From the NCBI RefSeq assembly GCF_025465255.1, contig NZ_JAODNI010000202.1:1-37153 (forward strand): DNA of 37,153 bases, in the 5' to 3' direction. Source of the DNA: Pseudonocardia sp. Its GTDB lineage: Bacteria; Actinomycetota; Actinomycetes; Mycobacteriales; Pseudonocardiaceae. Under the pieces are notes generated by a model. That model was not told where the DNA came from, made no database searches, and worked only from the letters and a program-made list of their open reading frames with translations. A program made the translations under genes and the position numbers. Below, piece by piece: positions 15,369-24,924 of the stretch (position 1 is the stretch's first letter; each line of letters opens with the position of its first letter).

Positions 15369-16772
15369 GTGAGCGAGGCGTTCGATCACGTGAACGAGGG
15401 TGGGGAGCAGCACGGCGAGAACAACGTCGTGCCGCTGGACCGTCCTGCGGCCGTCGACCCCTCGGACCTGGACATCGCCACCCTCGGCCCGTGCCGGATC
15501 ACCTCGCCGATGGCGCCGCTGCTGGACTCCCGGCGCACCACCGAGCACTACATCGACGAGGACGACCGGGTCCTGCTCGACGACACCCTCACCAAGGTCA
15601 CCTCGCGGGGCGTCCCGCTCGACCGGCTCCCCGGGCTGGAGCCCTGCGGCCCGCGCCGCAAGATCTACTTCGACCCGTCGAAGACCCGGGTGGGCATCGT
15701 GACCTGCGGCGGGCTGTGCCCCGGCCTCAACGACGTCATCGCCGGCCTCGTCCGGACCCTGACCTACCACTACGGCGTACGCCGGGTCGTCGGGTTCCGC
15801 AACGGCTTCCAGGGGTTCATCTCCTCCTACGCCTACGACGTCGTCGAGCTGACCCCGCAGTCCGTACGGGACATCTCGGTCGACGGCGGCACGGTGCTCG
15901 GCACGTCGCGCGGGCACCAGGACCCGGAGGAGATCGTCGACTGCCTGGAGCGGATGCACATCAACGTGCTGTTCGTGGTCGGCGGGGACGGCACGATGCG
16001 CGGCGCCATGCAGATCGAGCGGGTGATCGCCGAGCGCAAGCTCAAGATCGCGATCGTCGGGATCCCGAAGACGATCGACAACGACATCCCCTACATCGAC
16101 CAGAGCTTCGGCTTCCAGACCGCGTTCTCCCGGGCGTCGGAGTCGATCCAGGCGGTCACCGTCGAGGCGAAGTCCACGGCGAACGGCGTCGGGCTGGTCA
16201 AGCTCATGGGCCGGCACTCGGGCTTCATCGCCTGCTACGCCGCACTCGCCCGCAGCGACGCGGACGTGGTGCTGATCCCGGAGGTCCCCTTCACCCTCGA
16301 GGGCGAGAACGGGCTGCTGGCGCACTTGCGCAAGCGGGTCGAGCAGCGCGGCCACGCCGTCGTCGTCGCCGCCGAGGGGGCAGGCCAGGAGCTCCTGGCG
16401 GGCGACGCGGCCACGGACGCCTCGGGCAACGCCAAGCTCGGGGACATCGGGCCCTACCTGCGGGAACGCATCGCGGCCCACTTCGCCGAGGCCGGCGTCG
16501 AGACGTCGCTGCGCTACATCGACCCCAGCTACGCGATCCGCAGCGTCCCCGCGAACCCGTACGACAGCGTCTACACCGTCCGGCTCTCGCAGGCCGCGGT
16601 GCACGCCGCGATGTCCGGCCGGACGGCGATGGTCGTCGGACGCGTGCGGCGCCGGTTCGTGCACATCCCGATGGCGATGGCGGTGAGCAAGCGCAACCAG
16701 GTGGACCCGCACGGGGACCTCTGGATGGCGGTCCTGGAGTCGACCGGCCAGCCCTTCCGGTTCGGGGGCTGA
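15369..16772 (+). CDS. 6-phosphofructokinase (PFK family, plant-like clade)
   Basis: The 467-residue protein phosphorylates fructose 6-phosphate to the 1,6-bisphosphate. After a roughly 100-residue N-terminal extension come CGGLCPGLNDVI (113-124), GGDGT (205-209) and PKTIDND (233-239, catalytic Asp237). MGRHSGFIA and the C-terminal sugar-phosphate site follow. Length and motifs match the long plant/trypanosome/actinobacterial type rather than the 320-residue E. coli PfkA. In PFKs, Gly at the fourth position of GGDG (G208 here) favours ATP, while Lys before TIDND (K234) is usual in PPi enzymes. The G/K pair is that of known ATP-dependent long PFKs, so ATP use is inferred. GTG 15369 has GGGGAG 8 nt upstream. 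Confidence 0.9.
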   Translation: MSEAFDHVNEGGEQHGENNVVPLDRPAAVDPSDLDIATLGPCRITSPMAPLLDSRRTTEHYIDEDDRVLLDDTLTKVTSRGVPLDRLPGLEPCGPRRKIYFDPSKTRVGIVTCGGLCPGLNDVIAGLVRTLTYHYGVRRVVGFRNGFQGFISSYAYDVVELTPQSVRDISVDGGTVLGTSRGHQDPEEIVDCLERMHINVLFVVGGDGTMRGAMQIERVIAERKLKIAIVGIPKTIDNDIPYIDQSFGFQTAFSRASESIQAVTVEAKSTANGVGLVKLMGRHSGFIACYAALARSDADVVLIPEVPFTLEGENGLLAHLRKRVEQRGHAVVVAAEGAGQELLAGDAATDASGNAKLGDIGPYLRERIAAHFAEAGVETSLRYIDPSYAIRSVPANPYDSVYTVRLSQAAVHAAMSGRTAMVVGRVRRRFVHIPMAMAVSKRNQVDPHGDLWMAVLESTGQPFRFGG

Positions 16773-16834
16773 CGGAGCAGCCGGCCCACCGCCCGTCGCC
16801 CGTCCACGACCGGGTGAGGGCGATACTCGGCGGT

Positions 16835-17677
16835 GTGCAGCCGTCCGCTCTCCGGTTCCTCGGGCACTCGACCGTCCGGATCGAGCTGGCCGGCCGCGTC
16901 GTACTCACCGACCCGGTGCTCACCCGGCGGGTGTCCGCGCTGCGCCGCGTCGTAGCGCCGTTGCGCCCCGAGGACTACGCGGACGCGGACGTCGTCCTCG
17001 TCTCGCACCTGCACGGGGACCACCTGCACCTGCCGTCGCTGAAGCTGCTGCGCCCGGACGCCCGGGTGGTCGTGCCGCGCGGCGCGGGGGAGTGGGTGCG
17101 CCGCCGCGGCGTCGCCCGGGTGGACGAGCTGGCGGTCGGCGAGGAGCTGCGCGACGGGGCCCTGCGGATCACGGCCGTGCCCGCCGCGCACAGCGGGCAC
17201 CGGTGGGGCCCGCGCTCGACGCACGGCCCGGACGCGCCCGCGCTCGGCCACGTCCTCGAGGGCGACGGCTCGCGCGTCTACGTCTCCGGGGACACGGACC
17301 TGTTCGACGGCATGGCGGACATCGCCGCCGCCGGCCGCCTCGACGCCGCCCTGCTCCCGGTCTGGGGCTGGGGGCCGTCGCTCGGGCCCGGGCACCTCAC
17401 CCCGGAACGCGCCGCCGTCGCCGTCGAGCGGCTGCGGCCGTCGCTGGTCGTGCCGGTGCACTGGGGAACCCTCGCCGTCGCCGGACTGGCCCGCGCCCCG
17501 GGCCGCGCGGGTGCCCGGATGCGCCGGTTGCTGACCGAGCCGCCGCAGGAGTTCGCGGCCGCGGTCGCCGCCGGGAGCAGTGGCGCCCGGGTGGTCGTGG
17601 CGCGGCCCGGCGAGACCGCCGAGGCGGCGATCCGGGCCGGTCGCGACGTGCGGAGCCGGCCGGGGGACGCCGCGTGA
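16835..17677 (+). CDS. Metallo-beta-lactamase-fold hydrolase
   Basis: The 280-residue protein has the MBL metal-binding set: HLHGDH, a His in AHSGHRWG, Asp in SGDTDLFD and His in VPVHWGT. The form (FLGHSTVRIELAGRVVLTDPVL) resembles UlaG/NAPE-PLD-like members that hydrolyse phosphodiesters, including phospholipid head-group bonds, but the substrate is unknown. GTG 16835 gives the usual family start; an in-frame GTG at 16814 is possible. It lies 62 nt after the PFK stop. Its TGA overlaps the GTG of the DedA gene by 4 nt (GTGA, 17674-17677), so the two are translationally coupled. Confidence 0.87.
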   Translation: MQPSALRFLGHSTVRIELAGRVVLTDPVLTRRVSALRRVVAPLRPEDYADADVVLVSHLHGDHLHLPSLKLLRPDARVVVPRGAGEWVRRRGVARVDELAVGEELRDGALRITAVPAAHSGHRWGPRSTHGPDAPALGHVLEGDGSRVYVSGDTDLFDGMADIAAAGRLDAALLPVWGWGPSLGPGHLTPERAAVAVERLRPSLVVPVHWGTLAVAGLARAPGRAGARMRRLLTEPPQEFAAAVAAGSSGARVVVARPGETAEAAIRAGRDVRSRPGDAA

Positions 17678-18309
17678 ACTGGTCGGACCCGCAGGCCATC
17701 GGCTACCCGCTGCTCTTCGGCGGGGTACTCCTCGGATCGATCATCCCCGTCGTGCCGACGGGCGCGGTCGTGGGTGCCGCGGCCGCCGTCGCGATGACCA
17801 CGGCGCACCTGAACATCGTCCTCGTCGTCCTGCTCGCGACGCTGGCGGCCTTCGCCGGGGACGTGCTGACCTACGGCGTCGCGCGCATCGGCAGCGACGC
17901 CGCGATCCGGTTCGTCTCCCGCGGCCGGACGCCCGAGCAGCTGGCCCGGGCCCGGCAGCGGTTCGCCGTGCACGGCTGGCAGCTCGTGGTCGTCGGCCGG
18001 CTGGTGCCCGCGGGCCGCATCCCGGCCCTCGTCGCCGCCGGCACGCTCGGCTACCCGTGGAAGCGGCTGCTGCCGTCCGCGTTCGTCGCGGCGCTGCTGT
18101 GGGCGGTGGCCTACGCGCTGCTCGGGGTGCTGAGCGGCGGCCTGTTCGACAACCCGCTCCTCGCGACCCTGGTCGCGACGGGCCTGGTGCTGCTCGTCGG
18201 GCTGGTCACGGCCGTGGTCGGCCGGTACCGCAGGAGGCGCGGCGCCCGCCTCGCACCCCCCACCCCTGATCCTTCTGCGACCGACCCTACGGAGACGAGC
18301 CGTCCGTGA
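17674..18309 (+). CDS. DedA/VTT-family membrane protein
   Basis: The 211-residue integral membrane protein carries the DedA (VTT) signature GRLVPAGRIPALVAAGTLGYPWKRLLP in the middle (about residues 109-135). Re-entrant and transmembrane helices lie on each side (for example LLFGGVLLGSIIPVVPTG, LNIVLVVLLATLAAF) and the tail is short, Arg-rich and Pro-rich. Known DedA proteins include undecaprenyl-phosphate and phospholipid flippases. It is coupled by GTGA overlaps to both the MBL hydrolase before it and the phosphatase-like gene after it, suggesting one membrane-lipid or envelope job. The family is firm; lipid specificity is not readable. Confidence 0.87.
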   Translation: MNWSDPQAIGYPLLFGGVLLGSIIPVVPTGAVVGAAAAVAMTTAHLNIVLVVLLATLAAFAGDVLTYGVARIGSDAAIRFVSRGRTPEQLARARQRFAVHGWQLVVVGRLVPAGRIPALVAAGTLGYPWKRLLPSAFVAALLWAVAYALLGVLSGGLFDNPLLATLVATGLVLLVGLVTAVVGRYRRRRGARLAPPTPDPSATDPTETSRP

Positions 18310-20522
18310 GCGCCCCGCCGTCGTTCGTCCGCGACTACATCGACGTCCGCGAGCAGCGCGGCCCGCTGCTGCGCCGCGGGCGCCTCGTCGCCCGGGTCGT
18401 GCTCGTGTGGGTCCTGACCGTGCTGGCGCTGCGGCTGCTCGACGACGCCCTGGCCGGCTTCGCGATGGACAGCTGGTGGCAGCCCACGGTCTGCGCCCTG
18501 CTGCTCGGCCTGCTGACCGCGGTCGTGTGGCCGCTCGTGCTCCGGGTGGCCCTCCCGCTCGCCCTGTTCACCCTCGGCATCGGCAGCGTCCTGCTGCTCG
18601 CGGCGGGGGTGCTGGCGGTGTTCGCCGTGATCCCGGGCGTGCACCTGGGCGGGTTCTCGACGGCGGTGATCGTCGTCGCCGTGATGTCCGTGGTGGGCGC
18701 GGTGGTCAGCAGCCTGCTCTCGCTCGACGAGGACGAGATCTTCTACCGGCGCGCGGCCCGCCGGCTCAAGAAGGCCGGCGACGGCGGGGTGGACAGCGCC
18801 GTGCCCGGGGTCCTGTTCCTGCAGATCGACGGCCTGGGGCACGAGACCGCGCGCCGCGCCGTCCGGGACGGGACGATGCCGACGCTCGCCCGCTGGATCG
18901 CCGAGGGCAGCCACGGCCTGACGAGCTGGCACACGGACTGGAGCTCGCAGACCGGCGCGAGCGTGGCCGGCATCCTGCACGGCAGCAACCACGACATCCT
19001 CGGTTTCCGCTGGTACGAGAAGGACCGCGACCACGTGATGGCGTGCGCGCACTCCGCGGACGCGGCCGAGATCGAGCGCCGGCACTCGAACGGCAGGGGC
19101 CTGCTCGCCGTCGACGGCGCGGCCCGCGGCAACCTGTTCACCGGCGACGCGCCGCACTACAGCCTGACGATGAGCACCGTGACGTTCCTCGGCGGGCACC
19201 ACTCGGCACGCCGCAAGGACCGGCTCGGCGGCGGCTACTGGGCCTACTTCGCGAACCCCTTCAACGCCGTCCGGACGTTGTGGGGCGCGCTCGTCGACGC
19301 GGGCCGGGAGATCTTCGAGGCGGCCCGGCAGAAGCGGTCCGACGTCCGCCCGCGCACGAACCGCGGCGGCCTCTACCCGTTCGCGCGCCCGGGCACGACG
19401 GTCATCGCCCGGGACATCGTGGTGTCCGCGCTGATCGAGGACATGCTCGACGGGCGCCCGGCCGTCTACGCGGACTTCCTCGGCTACGACGAGGTCGCGC
19501 ACCACTCCGGCATCGAGCGGGTCGACGTCCTGTCCGTCCTGCGGTCGATCGACCAGCAGATCGGCCGCCTGCACCGGGCCGCACACCTGGCGCCGCGGCC
19601 GTATCTGATCGTCGCGCTGTCCGACCACGGCCAGACCCAGGGCCAGGCGTTCTCCGACCGGTTCGGCGAGACGATCGAGACGCTCGTCGGCCGGCTGTGC
19701 GGCGGCACCCCGCCGGTGCCGAAGCGGCGCTGGTTCGGGCTCGGCAGGCCCCGGCCGACCCCGGCCCAGCGGTCGGCCCGGCGGACCGCGGAGGGCTGGC
19801 AGGTCGGCGCGGCGCTGGCGGAGGCGTCGTCGGGGGCGGGGGTGATCGCCCGCCGGCTGCGCGCCCGCGTGGAGCGCGCCGGGGCCGCCCCGGAGAAGCA
19901 CCGCACCGAGAGCGGCAGGCCGGGCCTGGTCACCCGGGTCGCGCCGGGCGTCGTCGTGGTGCCGTCGGGGCACGTGGCGATGGTGTCGTTCACCGAGCAC
20001 GAGGGCCGGGTGGACCTGGAGACCATCGAGCGCGAGTTCCCCGAGCTGTTGCCGTCCCTCGTGGACCATCCGGGCGTCGGGTTCATGCTCGTGCACAGCT
20101 CCGAGTTCGGGCCGGTGGTGCTCGGCCGGGACGGGCTGCACCGGCTGCGCACCGGGCTGGTCATCGGCGAGGACCCGCTGGCGGACTACGGGCCGTACGC
20201 GGCGGACCTGGTTCGGCGCGTCGACACGTTCCCGCGCTGTCCGGACATCATGATCAACAGTCGCTACGATCCGGCGCGGGACGACGCGTCGCCGTTCGAG
20301 CCGCACGTCGGTTCGCACGGGGGCCTCGGCGGCCCGCAGAGCCGCGGCTTCCTGATGTACCCGAGGGAGCTGCCGGCCCCGGGGGAGATCGTCGGCGCGG
20401 AGGCGCTGCACCGGGTCCTGCGGGGCTGGCTCACCCACCTCGGCCAGCCGGCCCCGGGCGAGGAGCCGCTTGCCGGGGCGCCCGACGAGATCCCGGCCGA
20501 GCGCGGATTCGTGGCAGGCTGA
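18306..20522 (+). CDS. Four-TM (holin-family-4-like) domain fused to alkaline-phosphatase-superfamily enzyme
   Basis: The 738-residue protein has four membrane segments (about 29-45, 60-90, 93-110, 117-137) resembling the small 4TM PF04020 family. A soluble domain of the alkaline phosphatase/phosphodiesterase superfamily follows. Metal-site motifs are FLQIDGLGHE (Asp175), SSQTGAS (candidate nucleophile Thr216), YDEVAHHSG and LSDHGQTQG. The superfamily hydrolyses phosphate or sulfate esters and transfers phosphoglycerol or phosphoethanolamine groups. Anchoring and the DedA partner suggest a lipid or cell-envelope substrate (inference). An Arg-rich insertion (about 475-540) separates the last motifs. 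GTG 18306 overlaps the DedA stop. There is no reason to call it a phage protein despite the domain name. Confidence 0.83.
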   Translation: MSAPPSFVRDYIDVREQRGPLLRRGRLVARVVLVWVLTVLALRLLDDALAGFAMDSWWQPTVCALLLGLLTAVVWPLVLRVALPLALFTLGIGSVLLLAAGVLAVFAVIPGVHLGGFSTAVIVVAVMSVVGAVVSSLLSLDEDEIFYRRAARRLKKAGDGGVDSAVPGVLFLQIDGLGHETARRAVRDGTMPTLARWIAEGSHGLTSWHTDWSSQTGASVAGILHGSNHDILGFRWYEKDRDHVMACAHSADAAEIERRHSNGRGLLAVDGAARGNLFTGDAPHYSLTMSTVTFLGGHHSARRKDRLGGGYWAYFANPFNAVRTLWGALVDAGREIFEAARQKRSDVRPRTNRGGLYPFARPGTTVIARDIVVSALIEDMLDGRPAVYADFLGYDEVAHHSGIERVDVLSVLRSIDQQIGRLHRAAHLAPRPYLIVALSDHGQTQGQAFSDRFGETIETLVGRLCGGTPPVPKRRWFGLGRPRPTPAQRSARRTAEGWQVGAALAEASSGAGVIARRLRARVERAGAAPEKHRTESGRPGLVTRVAPGVVVVPSGHVAMVSFTEHEGRVDLETIEREFPELLPSLVDHPGVGFMLVHSSEFGPVVLGRDGLHRLRTGLVIGEDPLADYGPYAADLVRRVDTFPRCPDIMINSRYDPARDDASPFEPHVGSHGGLGGPQSRGFLMYPRELPAPGEIVGAEALHRVLRGWLTHLGQPAPGEEPLAGAPDEIPAERGFVAG

Positions 20523-20578
20523 TCGCCGGAACCCCACGGCGGGCCGGGGCGCGGATCGGGAAGGACGTGGTGACGGGG

Positions 20579-21286
20579 ATGCCCGGAGACAGGTTCGTCC
20601 TGGTGCACGGTGCCCACCACGGTGGCTGGTGCTGGCGCCGGGTCGCCGGGCTGCTCCACGAACGCGGGCACGACGTGTTCACCCCGACCCTGACCGGCCT
20701 CGGGGAGCGGTCCCATCTGCTCACCCCGGACGTCGGGCTGGGCACGATGATCGCCGACGTGGTGGCCGTCCTGGAGGCCGAGGAGCTCGACGACGTCGTC
20801 CTCGTCGGGCACAGCTTCGGCGCGCTCCCCGTACTCGGTGCCGCCGACCGCGAAGCCCGGCGGATCCGGCGGATCGTCCTGCTCGACGGTCTGGTCGTCG
20901 ACGCGGGGAGCTGTGCCTTCGACGCTCTGCCCGACGAGCTCGTGGCCAGGCGGACGAGTGACGCGCGGCGGCGCGGCGACGGGATCGCGATCCCGCCCCC
21001 TCCGGACGTCTCCGTGTTCGCCGTGACCGGGCCCGACGCGGCGTGGGTCGGACGCCGGCTCACGCCGCAGCCGTTGCGCAGCTATCAGGAGCCGCTGGGC
21101 CTGGAGCGTCCGCTCGGCAACGGACTACCGGTCACCTACCTGCACTGCGTCGCACCGCGGTACGAGGCGATCGCCTCCTCGCTCGGCGTCGTGGCGCGGG
21201 CCGGCTTCGGATGCCGGGAGATCGAGACCGGGCACGACGCGATGATCACCGCCCCGGAGCTGGTCGTGGAGGAGCTGCTGCGCTGA
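20579..21286 (+). CDS. Alpha/beta hydrolase (esterase, MES/HNL-like)
   Basis: The 235-residue hydrolase has the oxyanion motif LVHGAHHGGWCW near the N-terminus, TGLGERSHL, the nucleophile elbow VGHSFGA and a C-terminal GHDAM histidine. This is the pattern of the plant methylesterase/hydroxynitrile-lyase-like alpha/beta hydrolases common in actinobacteria, which cleave small esters. The start is uncertain: ATG 20579 fits the family, but AAGGA (20561-20565) sits closer to the in-frame GTG at 20570. It lies 56 nt after the phosphatase gene and converges on the acyl-CoA ligase. It could hydrolyse the ester made by the nearby Baeyer-Villiger enzyme (inference). Confidence 0.85.
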   Translation: MPGDRFVLVHGAHHGGWCWRRVAGLLHERGHDVFTPTLTGLGERSHLLTPDVGLGTMIADVVAVLEAEELDDVVLVGHSFGALPVLGAADREARRIRRIVLLDGLVVDAGSCAFDALPDELVARRTSDARRRGDGIAIPPPPDVSVFAVTGPDAAWVGRRLTPQPLRSYQEPLGLERPLGNGLPVTYLHCVAPRYEAIASSLGVVARAGFGCREIETGHDAMITAPELVVEELLR

Positions 21287-21307
21287 CGCGCACGGGCGCC
21301 TCCGGCG

Positions 21308-22798
21308 TTATTCCGGCGCGGAGACCTCACGGCGCAGGATCTTGCCCGTCGGGCCCTTGGGCAGGGCGTCGACGATCCAGACCTTGCGCGGGTACTTGTA
21401 GGCCGCCATCCGCTCCTTCACGAAGTCCCGCAGCTCGTCGGGGTCCGCGCTCTGGCCGGCCTTGAGGGCCACCGCGGCGCCGATCTCCTCGCCGAGGTCC
21501 GAGTGCTTCATCCCGACGACCGCGGCCTCGGCCACGGCCGGGTGCTCGTAGAGGGTCTCCTCGACCTCGCGCGGGTAGACGTTGTAGCCGCCGCGGATGA
21601 TCAGGTCCTTCTTGCGGTCGACGATGAAGTAGTAGCCGTCGGCGTCCTTGGTGGCGATGTCCCCGGTGCGGAACCAGCCGTCCGGGATCGCCTCGGCGGT
21701 CGCCTCGGGCCGGCCCCAGTAGCCCTTCATGACGTTCTCGCCACGGATCGCGATCTCGCCGGGGGTGTCGGCGCCGACGTCGTTGCCGTCGTCGTCGACC
21801 AACCTCATCTCGCAGCCGCGCACCTGGAAGCCGATCGAGCCGGGCTTGCGCTCGCGGCCGGGCTGGTTGAACGAGGCGACGGGGGAGGTCTCGGACAGGC
21901 CGTAGCCCTCGAGGACCTGGCAGCCGAACTTCTGCTCGAACGCCTTGAGGATCTCCACCGGCATCGCCGAGCCGCCGGTGATGCACGTGCGCAGCGACGA
22001 CATGTCCGCGCTGCCGGCGTTCGCGTGGTGCAGCATCCCGGCGTACATCGTGGGCACGCCCTCGAACACCGTGACCTTGTCCCGCCCGACCATCTCCAGT
22101 GCCTTGCCGCCGTCGAAACGGGGGAGCAGGGTCAGGCAGGAACCGGAGACGACCGCGGCGTTGAGTCCGCAGGTCAGCCCGAACACGTGGAACAGCGGCA
22201 GGCAGCCCATGATCACGTCGTCCGACGTGATCTCGATGAGGGTGTCGACCGTCATGTGTGCGTTCGTGTTCAGGTTGCGGTGGGTGAGCTCGGCGCCCTT
22301 GGGCTGCCCGGTGGTGCCGGAGGTGTAGAGGATGACGGCGGTGTCGGAGTCGTCCCGCTCCACCGGCACGGTGATCGGCTCGCCCTCGAGCTGCTCCGCC
22401 GACGGCCCGAGCGCGCTGACGACGACACCGCGGATCCCGACGGCCTCGGCCGCGGTGGGCACGACGTCGCCCCCGCCGTCCCAGCCGAACACGAGCGACA
22501 TGCCGGAGTCGTTCAGGTAGTACTCGACCTCCCGCGCCTTGAGCAGCGGGTTCATCGGGACCACCGCGGCGCCGGCGAGCAACGCGCCGTAGAACAGGAT
22601 CGGGAAGGCGGGGACGTTGGGCAGGACGAGCCCGACCCGGTCGCCCGGGGCGATCCCGCGCGACCTGAGCGTCCCGGCCACCGCGGCCGCCGCAGCGTGC
22701 AGGTCGCGATAGCTCAGGACGTGGTCGTCGAGGCGCACCGCGGGGCGGTCGCCGTACTTCTCGGCGGTCGCGATGAGGTTCGCGGCCAGGTTCGTCAT
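21308..22798 (-). CDS. Long-chain acyl-CoA ligase (FadD-type AMP-forming)
   Basis: The 496-residue ANL-superfamily enzyme activates a carboxylic acid to its CoA thioester through an acyl-adenylate. Motifs in order: [18 protein letters not shown] (ATP loop), [21 protein letters not shown] and [20 protein letters not shown], with the C-terminal PTGKILRRE catalytic lysine near residue 488. Length is normal. The ATG at 22798 has GGGAG 8 nt upstream; longer frames run on into the divergent monooxygenase region. Divergent from the Baeyer-Villiger gene, with 162 nt between. Chain-length preference cannot be told; neighbours point to acids from ketone or fatty-acid breakdown. Confidence 0.92.
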   Translation of the reverse strand: MTNLAANLIATAEKYGDRPAVRLDDHVLSYRDLHAAAAAVAGTLRSRGIAPGDRVGLVLPNVPAFPILFYGALLAGAAVVPMNPLLKAREVEYYLNDSGMSLVFGWDGGGDVVPTAAEAVGIRGVVVSALGPSAEQLEGEPITVPVERDDSDTAVILYTSGTTGQPKGAELTHRNLNTNAHMTVDTLIEITSDDVIMGCLPLFHVFGLTCGLNAAVVSGSCLTLLPRFDGGKALEMVGRDKVTVFEGVPTMYAGMLHHANAGSADMSSLRTCITGGSAMPVEILKAFEQKFGCQVLEGYGLSETSPVASFNQPGRERKPGSIGFQVRGCEMRLVDDDGNDVGADTPGEIAIRGENVMKGYWGRPEATAEAIPDGWFRTGDIATKDADGYYFIVDRKKDLIIRGGYNVYPREVEETLYEHPAVAEAAVVGMKHSDLGEEIGAAVALKAGQSADPDELRDFVKERMAAYKYPRKVWIVDALPKGPTGKILRREVSAPE

Positions 22799-22924
22799 CG
22801 TCGACTCCCGTTGCTGGAGATGCGGATCGAATGCTGCTCGTGCGCACCTTATGCCCTCTTCTCCGCGCAGCGGCTCCTCCACCGGACGGAGGAACGGCCC
22901 CGCGGCCGCGTGCCCGATCCTCCG

Positions 22925-22954
22925 TTGCGGTGATCCGGTGGATCTGCCTACCGT
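22925..22954 (+). promoter_or_regulatory. Probable leaderless promoter of the BVMO gene
   Basis: TTGCGG (22925-22930), an 18-nt spacer and TACCGT (22949-22954) are followed by 6 nt and then the GTG at 22961. There is no Shine-Dalgarno, so the mRNA probably begins at the start codon. Confidence 0.45.
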
Positions 22955-22960
22955 CCGGCG

Positions 22961-24850
22961 GTGAGTGATGTGGCCGCACGGGCGCCCCTGGCCGAGCCCG
23001 ATCTCCGGGACGCCCTCGACGGCGCCAACCTCCCGACGCTGCTGCTGGTGCTGGCCCACGTCACGGGGGACGACGGCTGGCTCACCGGCCGGTTCCGCCC
23101 GAGCCGCACCCGCGCCCTCGACGACAACGACACCGCGGGCCTCGACCCGGAGCGCCGGCACGCGCTGCGGGAGGCGGCGTTCGCGGTGCTCCGGGGAGCG
23201 CACGAGGCCCCGCCACCCCCGGACGACACGAGGATCGTGGCGATGCTGAGCGCCTCCCTCGGCGAGGAGATCCCGCCCGAGTACGCCGAGCCGATGGCCG
23301 AGGACGGCGGCTTCCGCGAACCGGCCTGGCTGTGCGGCCCGGTGATCGGACCCGACGGTCCGCGGGTCCTGGTCATCGGCGCGGGCGCGTCCGGGATCTG
23401 CATGGGCCACGCGCTGCGGCGGCTGGGGCTGGACTTCTCGATCGTCGAACGCAACGCCGACGTCGGCGGGACCTGGCTGGAGAACACCTATCCGGGAGCG
23501 GGGGTCGACACCCCGAGCCACCTCTACTCGTTCTCCTTCGGGCCGCGGCCGTCGTGGAGCCGCTACTACCCGAAACAGCCGGAGATCATCGCCTACCTGC
23601 GGGAGTTCGCCGCCCCGGTGCGGGACGCGATCACGTTCGGGACGTCGGTGGTGTCCGCGGCGTGGAACGGCACGAGCTGGGATGTGGTGCTCCACGGCCC
23701 GGACGGGGAGGAGCAGCGGACCGTCGACGTCGTCGTCAGCTGCGTGGGGCAGTTCAACCAGCCCGTGACGCCCGCGATCCCCGGCCTGGACGCGTTCCCC
23801 GGCCCGGTCTTCCACACGGCCCGCTGGCGCCACGACGTCGACCTGCATGGCAGACGGGTCGGCGTGGTGGGGACCGGGGCATCGTCGATGCAGGTGGTGC
23901 CCGAGATCGCCGGTGAGGCGGCCTCGGTGACGGTCTTCCAGCGCTCGCCGCAGTGGATCACCCCGAACGGCAACTACCTCCGGCTCATCGACGACCGGGT
24001 GCGCCGGCTCATGGAGCACCTCCCCGGCTACCGGACCTGGTACCGGCTGCGGCTGATGTGGATGCTGCAGGACAAGCTGCACCCGACGCTGCGCAGGGAC
24101 CCGGACTGGCCGCATCCGGAACGCTCGATCAACGCCCTCAACGACAAGCACCGGCGGTTCTTCACCGCCCACGTCGACGCGCAGCTCGAGGGGGCCGAGC
24201 ACCTCCGGGACGCGGTCCTGCCGGACTACCCGCCCTACGGCAAGCGGATCCTGATCGACAACGACTGGTTCACCACGATCCGCCGGGACGACGTCGAGCT
24301 CGTCCCGTCCGGGGTCGCGGCCGTCGAGGGCCCGACCGTCGTGACGCAGGACGGTGGCCGCCACGACGTCGACGTCCTGGTGCTCGCCACGGGCTTCTCG
24401 TCGCGCCGGATGCTGTTCCCGATGGACGTCCGCGGCCGGTCCGGTGTGCCGCTGCGCGAGCAGTGGGGGACCGACGACGCCCGTGCCCACCTGGGTGTCG
24501 CCGTCCCGGACTTCCCCAACTTCTTCCTGGTCTACGGGCCGAACACGAACCTCGGCCACGGCGGCAGCACGTTCTTCCACACCGAGGCGCAGACCGGGTA
24601 CGTCGTCGGGCTCCTCCGGGAGCTCGCCGCGCACAAGGAGCCCCTGGAGGTGCGGCAGGACGTCTGCGACGCCTACAACGCGCGCCTCGACGCCGCCCAC
24701 GAGCAGATGATCTGGACCCACCCCGGCATGACGACCTACTACCGCAACGCCGCGGGCCGGGTCGTCACGACGACGCCGTGGCGGCTGGTGGACTACTGGC
24801 ACATGACGCGCAGACCGGACACGGCGGACTTCCGGCGCACCGACCAATAG
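22961..24850 (+). CDS. Baeyer-Villiger monooxygenase (HAPMO-like)
   Basis: The 629-residue FAD/NADPH enzyme inserts oxygen next to a ketone to form an ester or lactone. A helical N-terminal extension of about 130 residues precedes the FAD loop VIGAGASG (138-145). [23 protein letters not shown] follows. The BVMO fingerprint FxGxxxHxxxW is intact (F279, G281, H285, W289), though it is followed by Arg instead of the usual Pro/Asp. The NADPH loop GTGASS lies at 304-309. The extension and length match 4-hydroxyacetophenone monooxygenase-type BVMOs. GTG 22961 follows a leaderless-type promoter. The esterase and acyl-CoA ligase next door would fit ketone breakdown through an ester (inference). Confidence 0.9.
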   Translation: MSDVAARAPLAEPDLRDALDGANLPTLLLVLAHVTGDDGWLTGRFRPSRTRALDDNDTAGLDPERRHALREAAFAVLRGAHEAPPPPDDTRIVAMLSASLGEEIPPEYAEPMAEDGGFREPAWLCGPVIGPDGPRVLVIGAGASGICMGHALRRLGLDFSIVERNADVGGTWLENTYPGAGVDTPSHLYSFSFGPRPSWSRYYPKQPEIIAYLREFAAPVRDAITFGTSVVSAAWNGTSWDVVLHGPDGEEQRTVDVVVSCVGQFNQPVTPAIPGLDAFPGPVFHTARWRHDVDLHGRRVGVVGTGASSMQVVPEIAGEAASVTVFQRSPQWITPNGNYLRLIDDRVRRLMEHLPGYRTWYRLRLMWMLQDKLHPTLRRDPDWPHPERSINALNDKHRRFFTAHVDAQLEGAEHLRDAVLPDYPPYGKRILIDNDWFTTIRRDDVELVPSGVAAVEGPTVVTQDGGRHDVDVLVLATGFSSRRMLFPMDVRGRSGVPLREQWGTDDARAHLGVAVPDFPNFFLVYGPNTNLGHGGSTFFHTEAQTGYVVGLLRELAAHKEPLEVRQDVCDAYNARLDAAHEQMIWTHPGMTTYYRNAAGRVVTTTPWRLVDYWHMTRRPDTADFRRTDQ

Positions 24851-24924
24851 GTTCCCTGCCATCACACCGCGCGCCCTGGAGATCGTCGCCGGCGACGGCT
24901 TCCGCGCACGAGCGCGTCAGCGCC

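Noticed and set aside
18306..18720. Phage holin suggested by the 4TM N-terminal domain
   Set aside because: The domain is fused to a phosphatase in a housekeeping-like operon; no lysin, capsid or integrase genes are present, so a prophage is not supported.
18111..20537. An 808-residue minus-strand frame opposite DedA and the phosphatase
   Set aside because: Shadow frame. The plus strand has coupled genes with recognised motifs and GTGA overlaps.
24851..24924. Palindrome CGTCGCCGGCGACG as a terminator between BVMO and crotonase
   Set aside because: It is self-complementary with no loop, so it would not form a stable hairpin; GC-rich palindromes of this size are expected by chance here.
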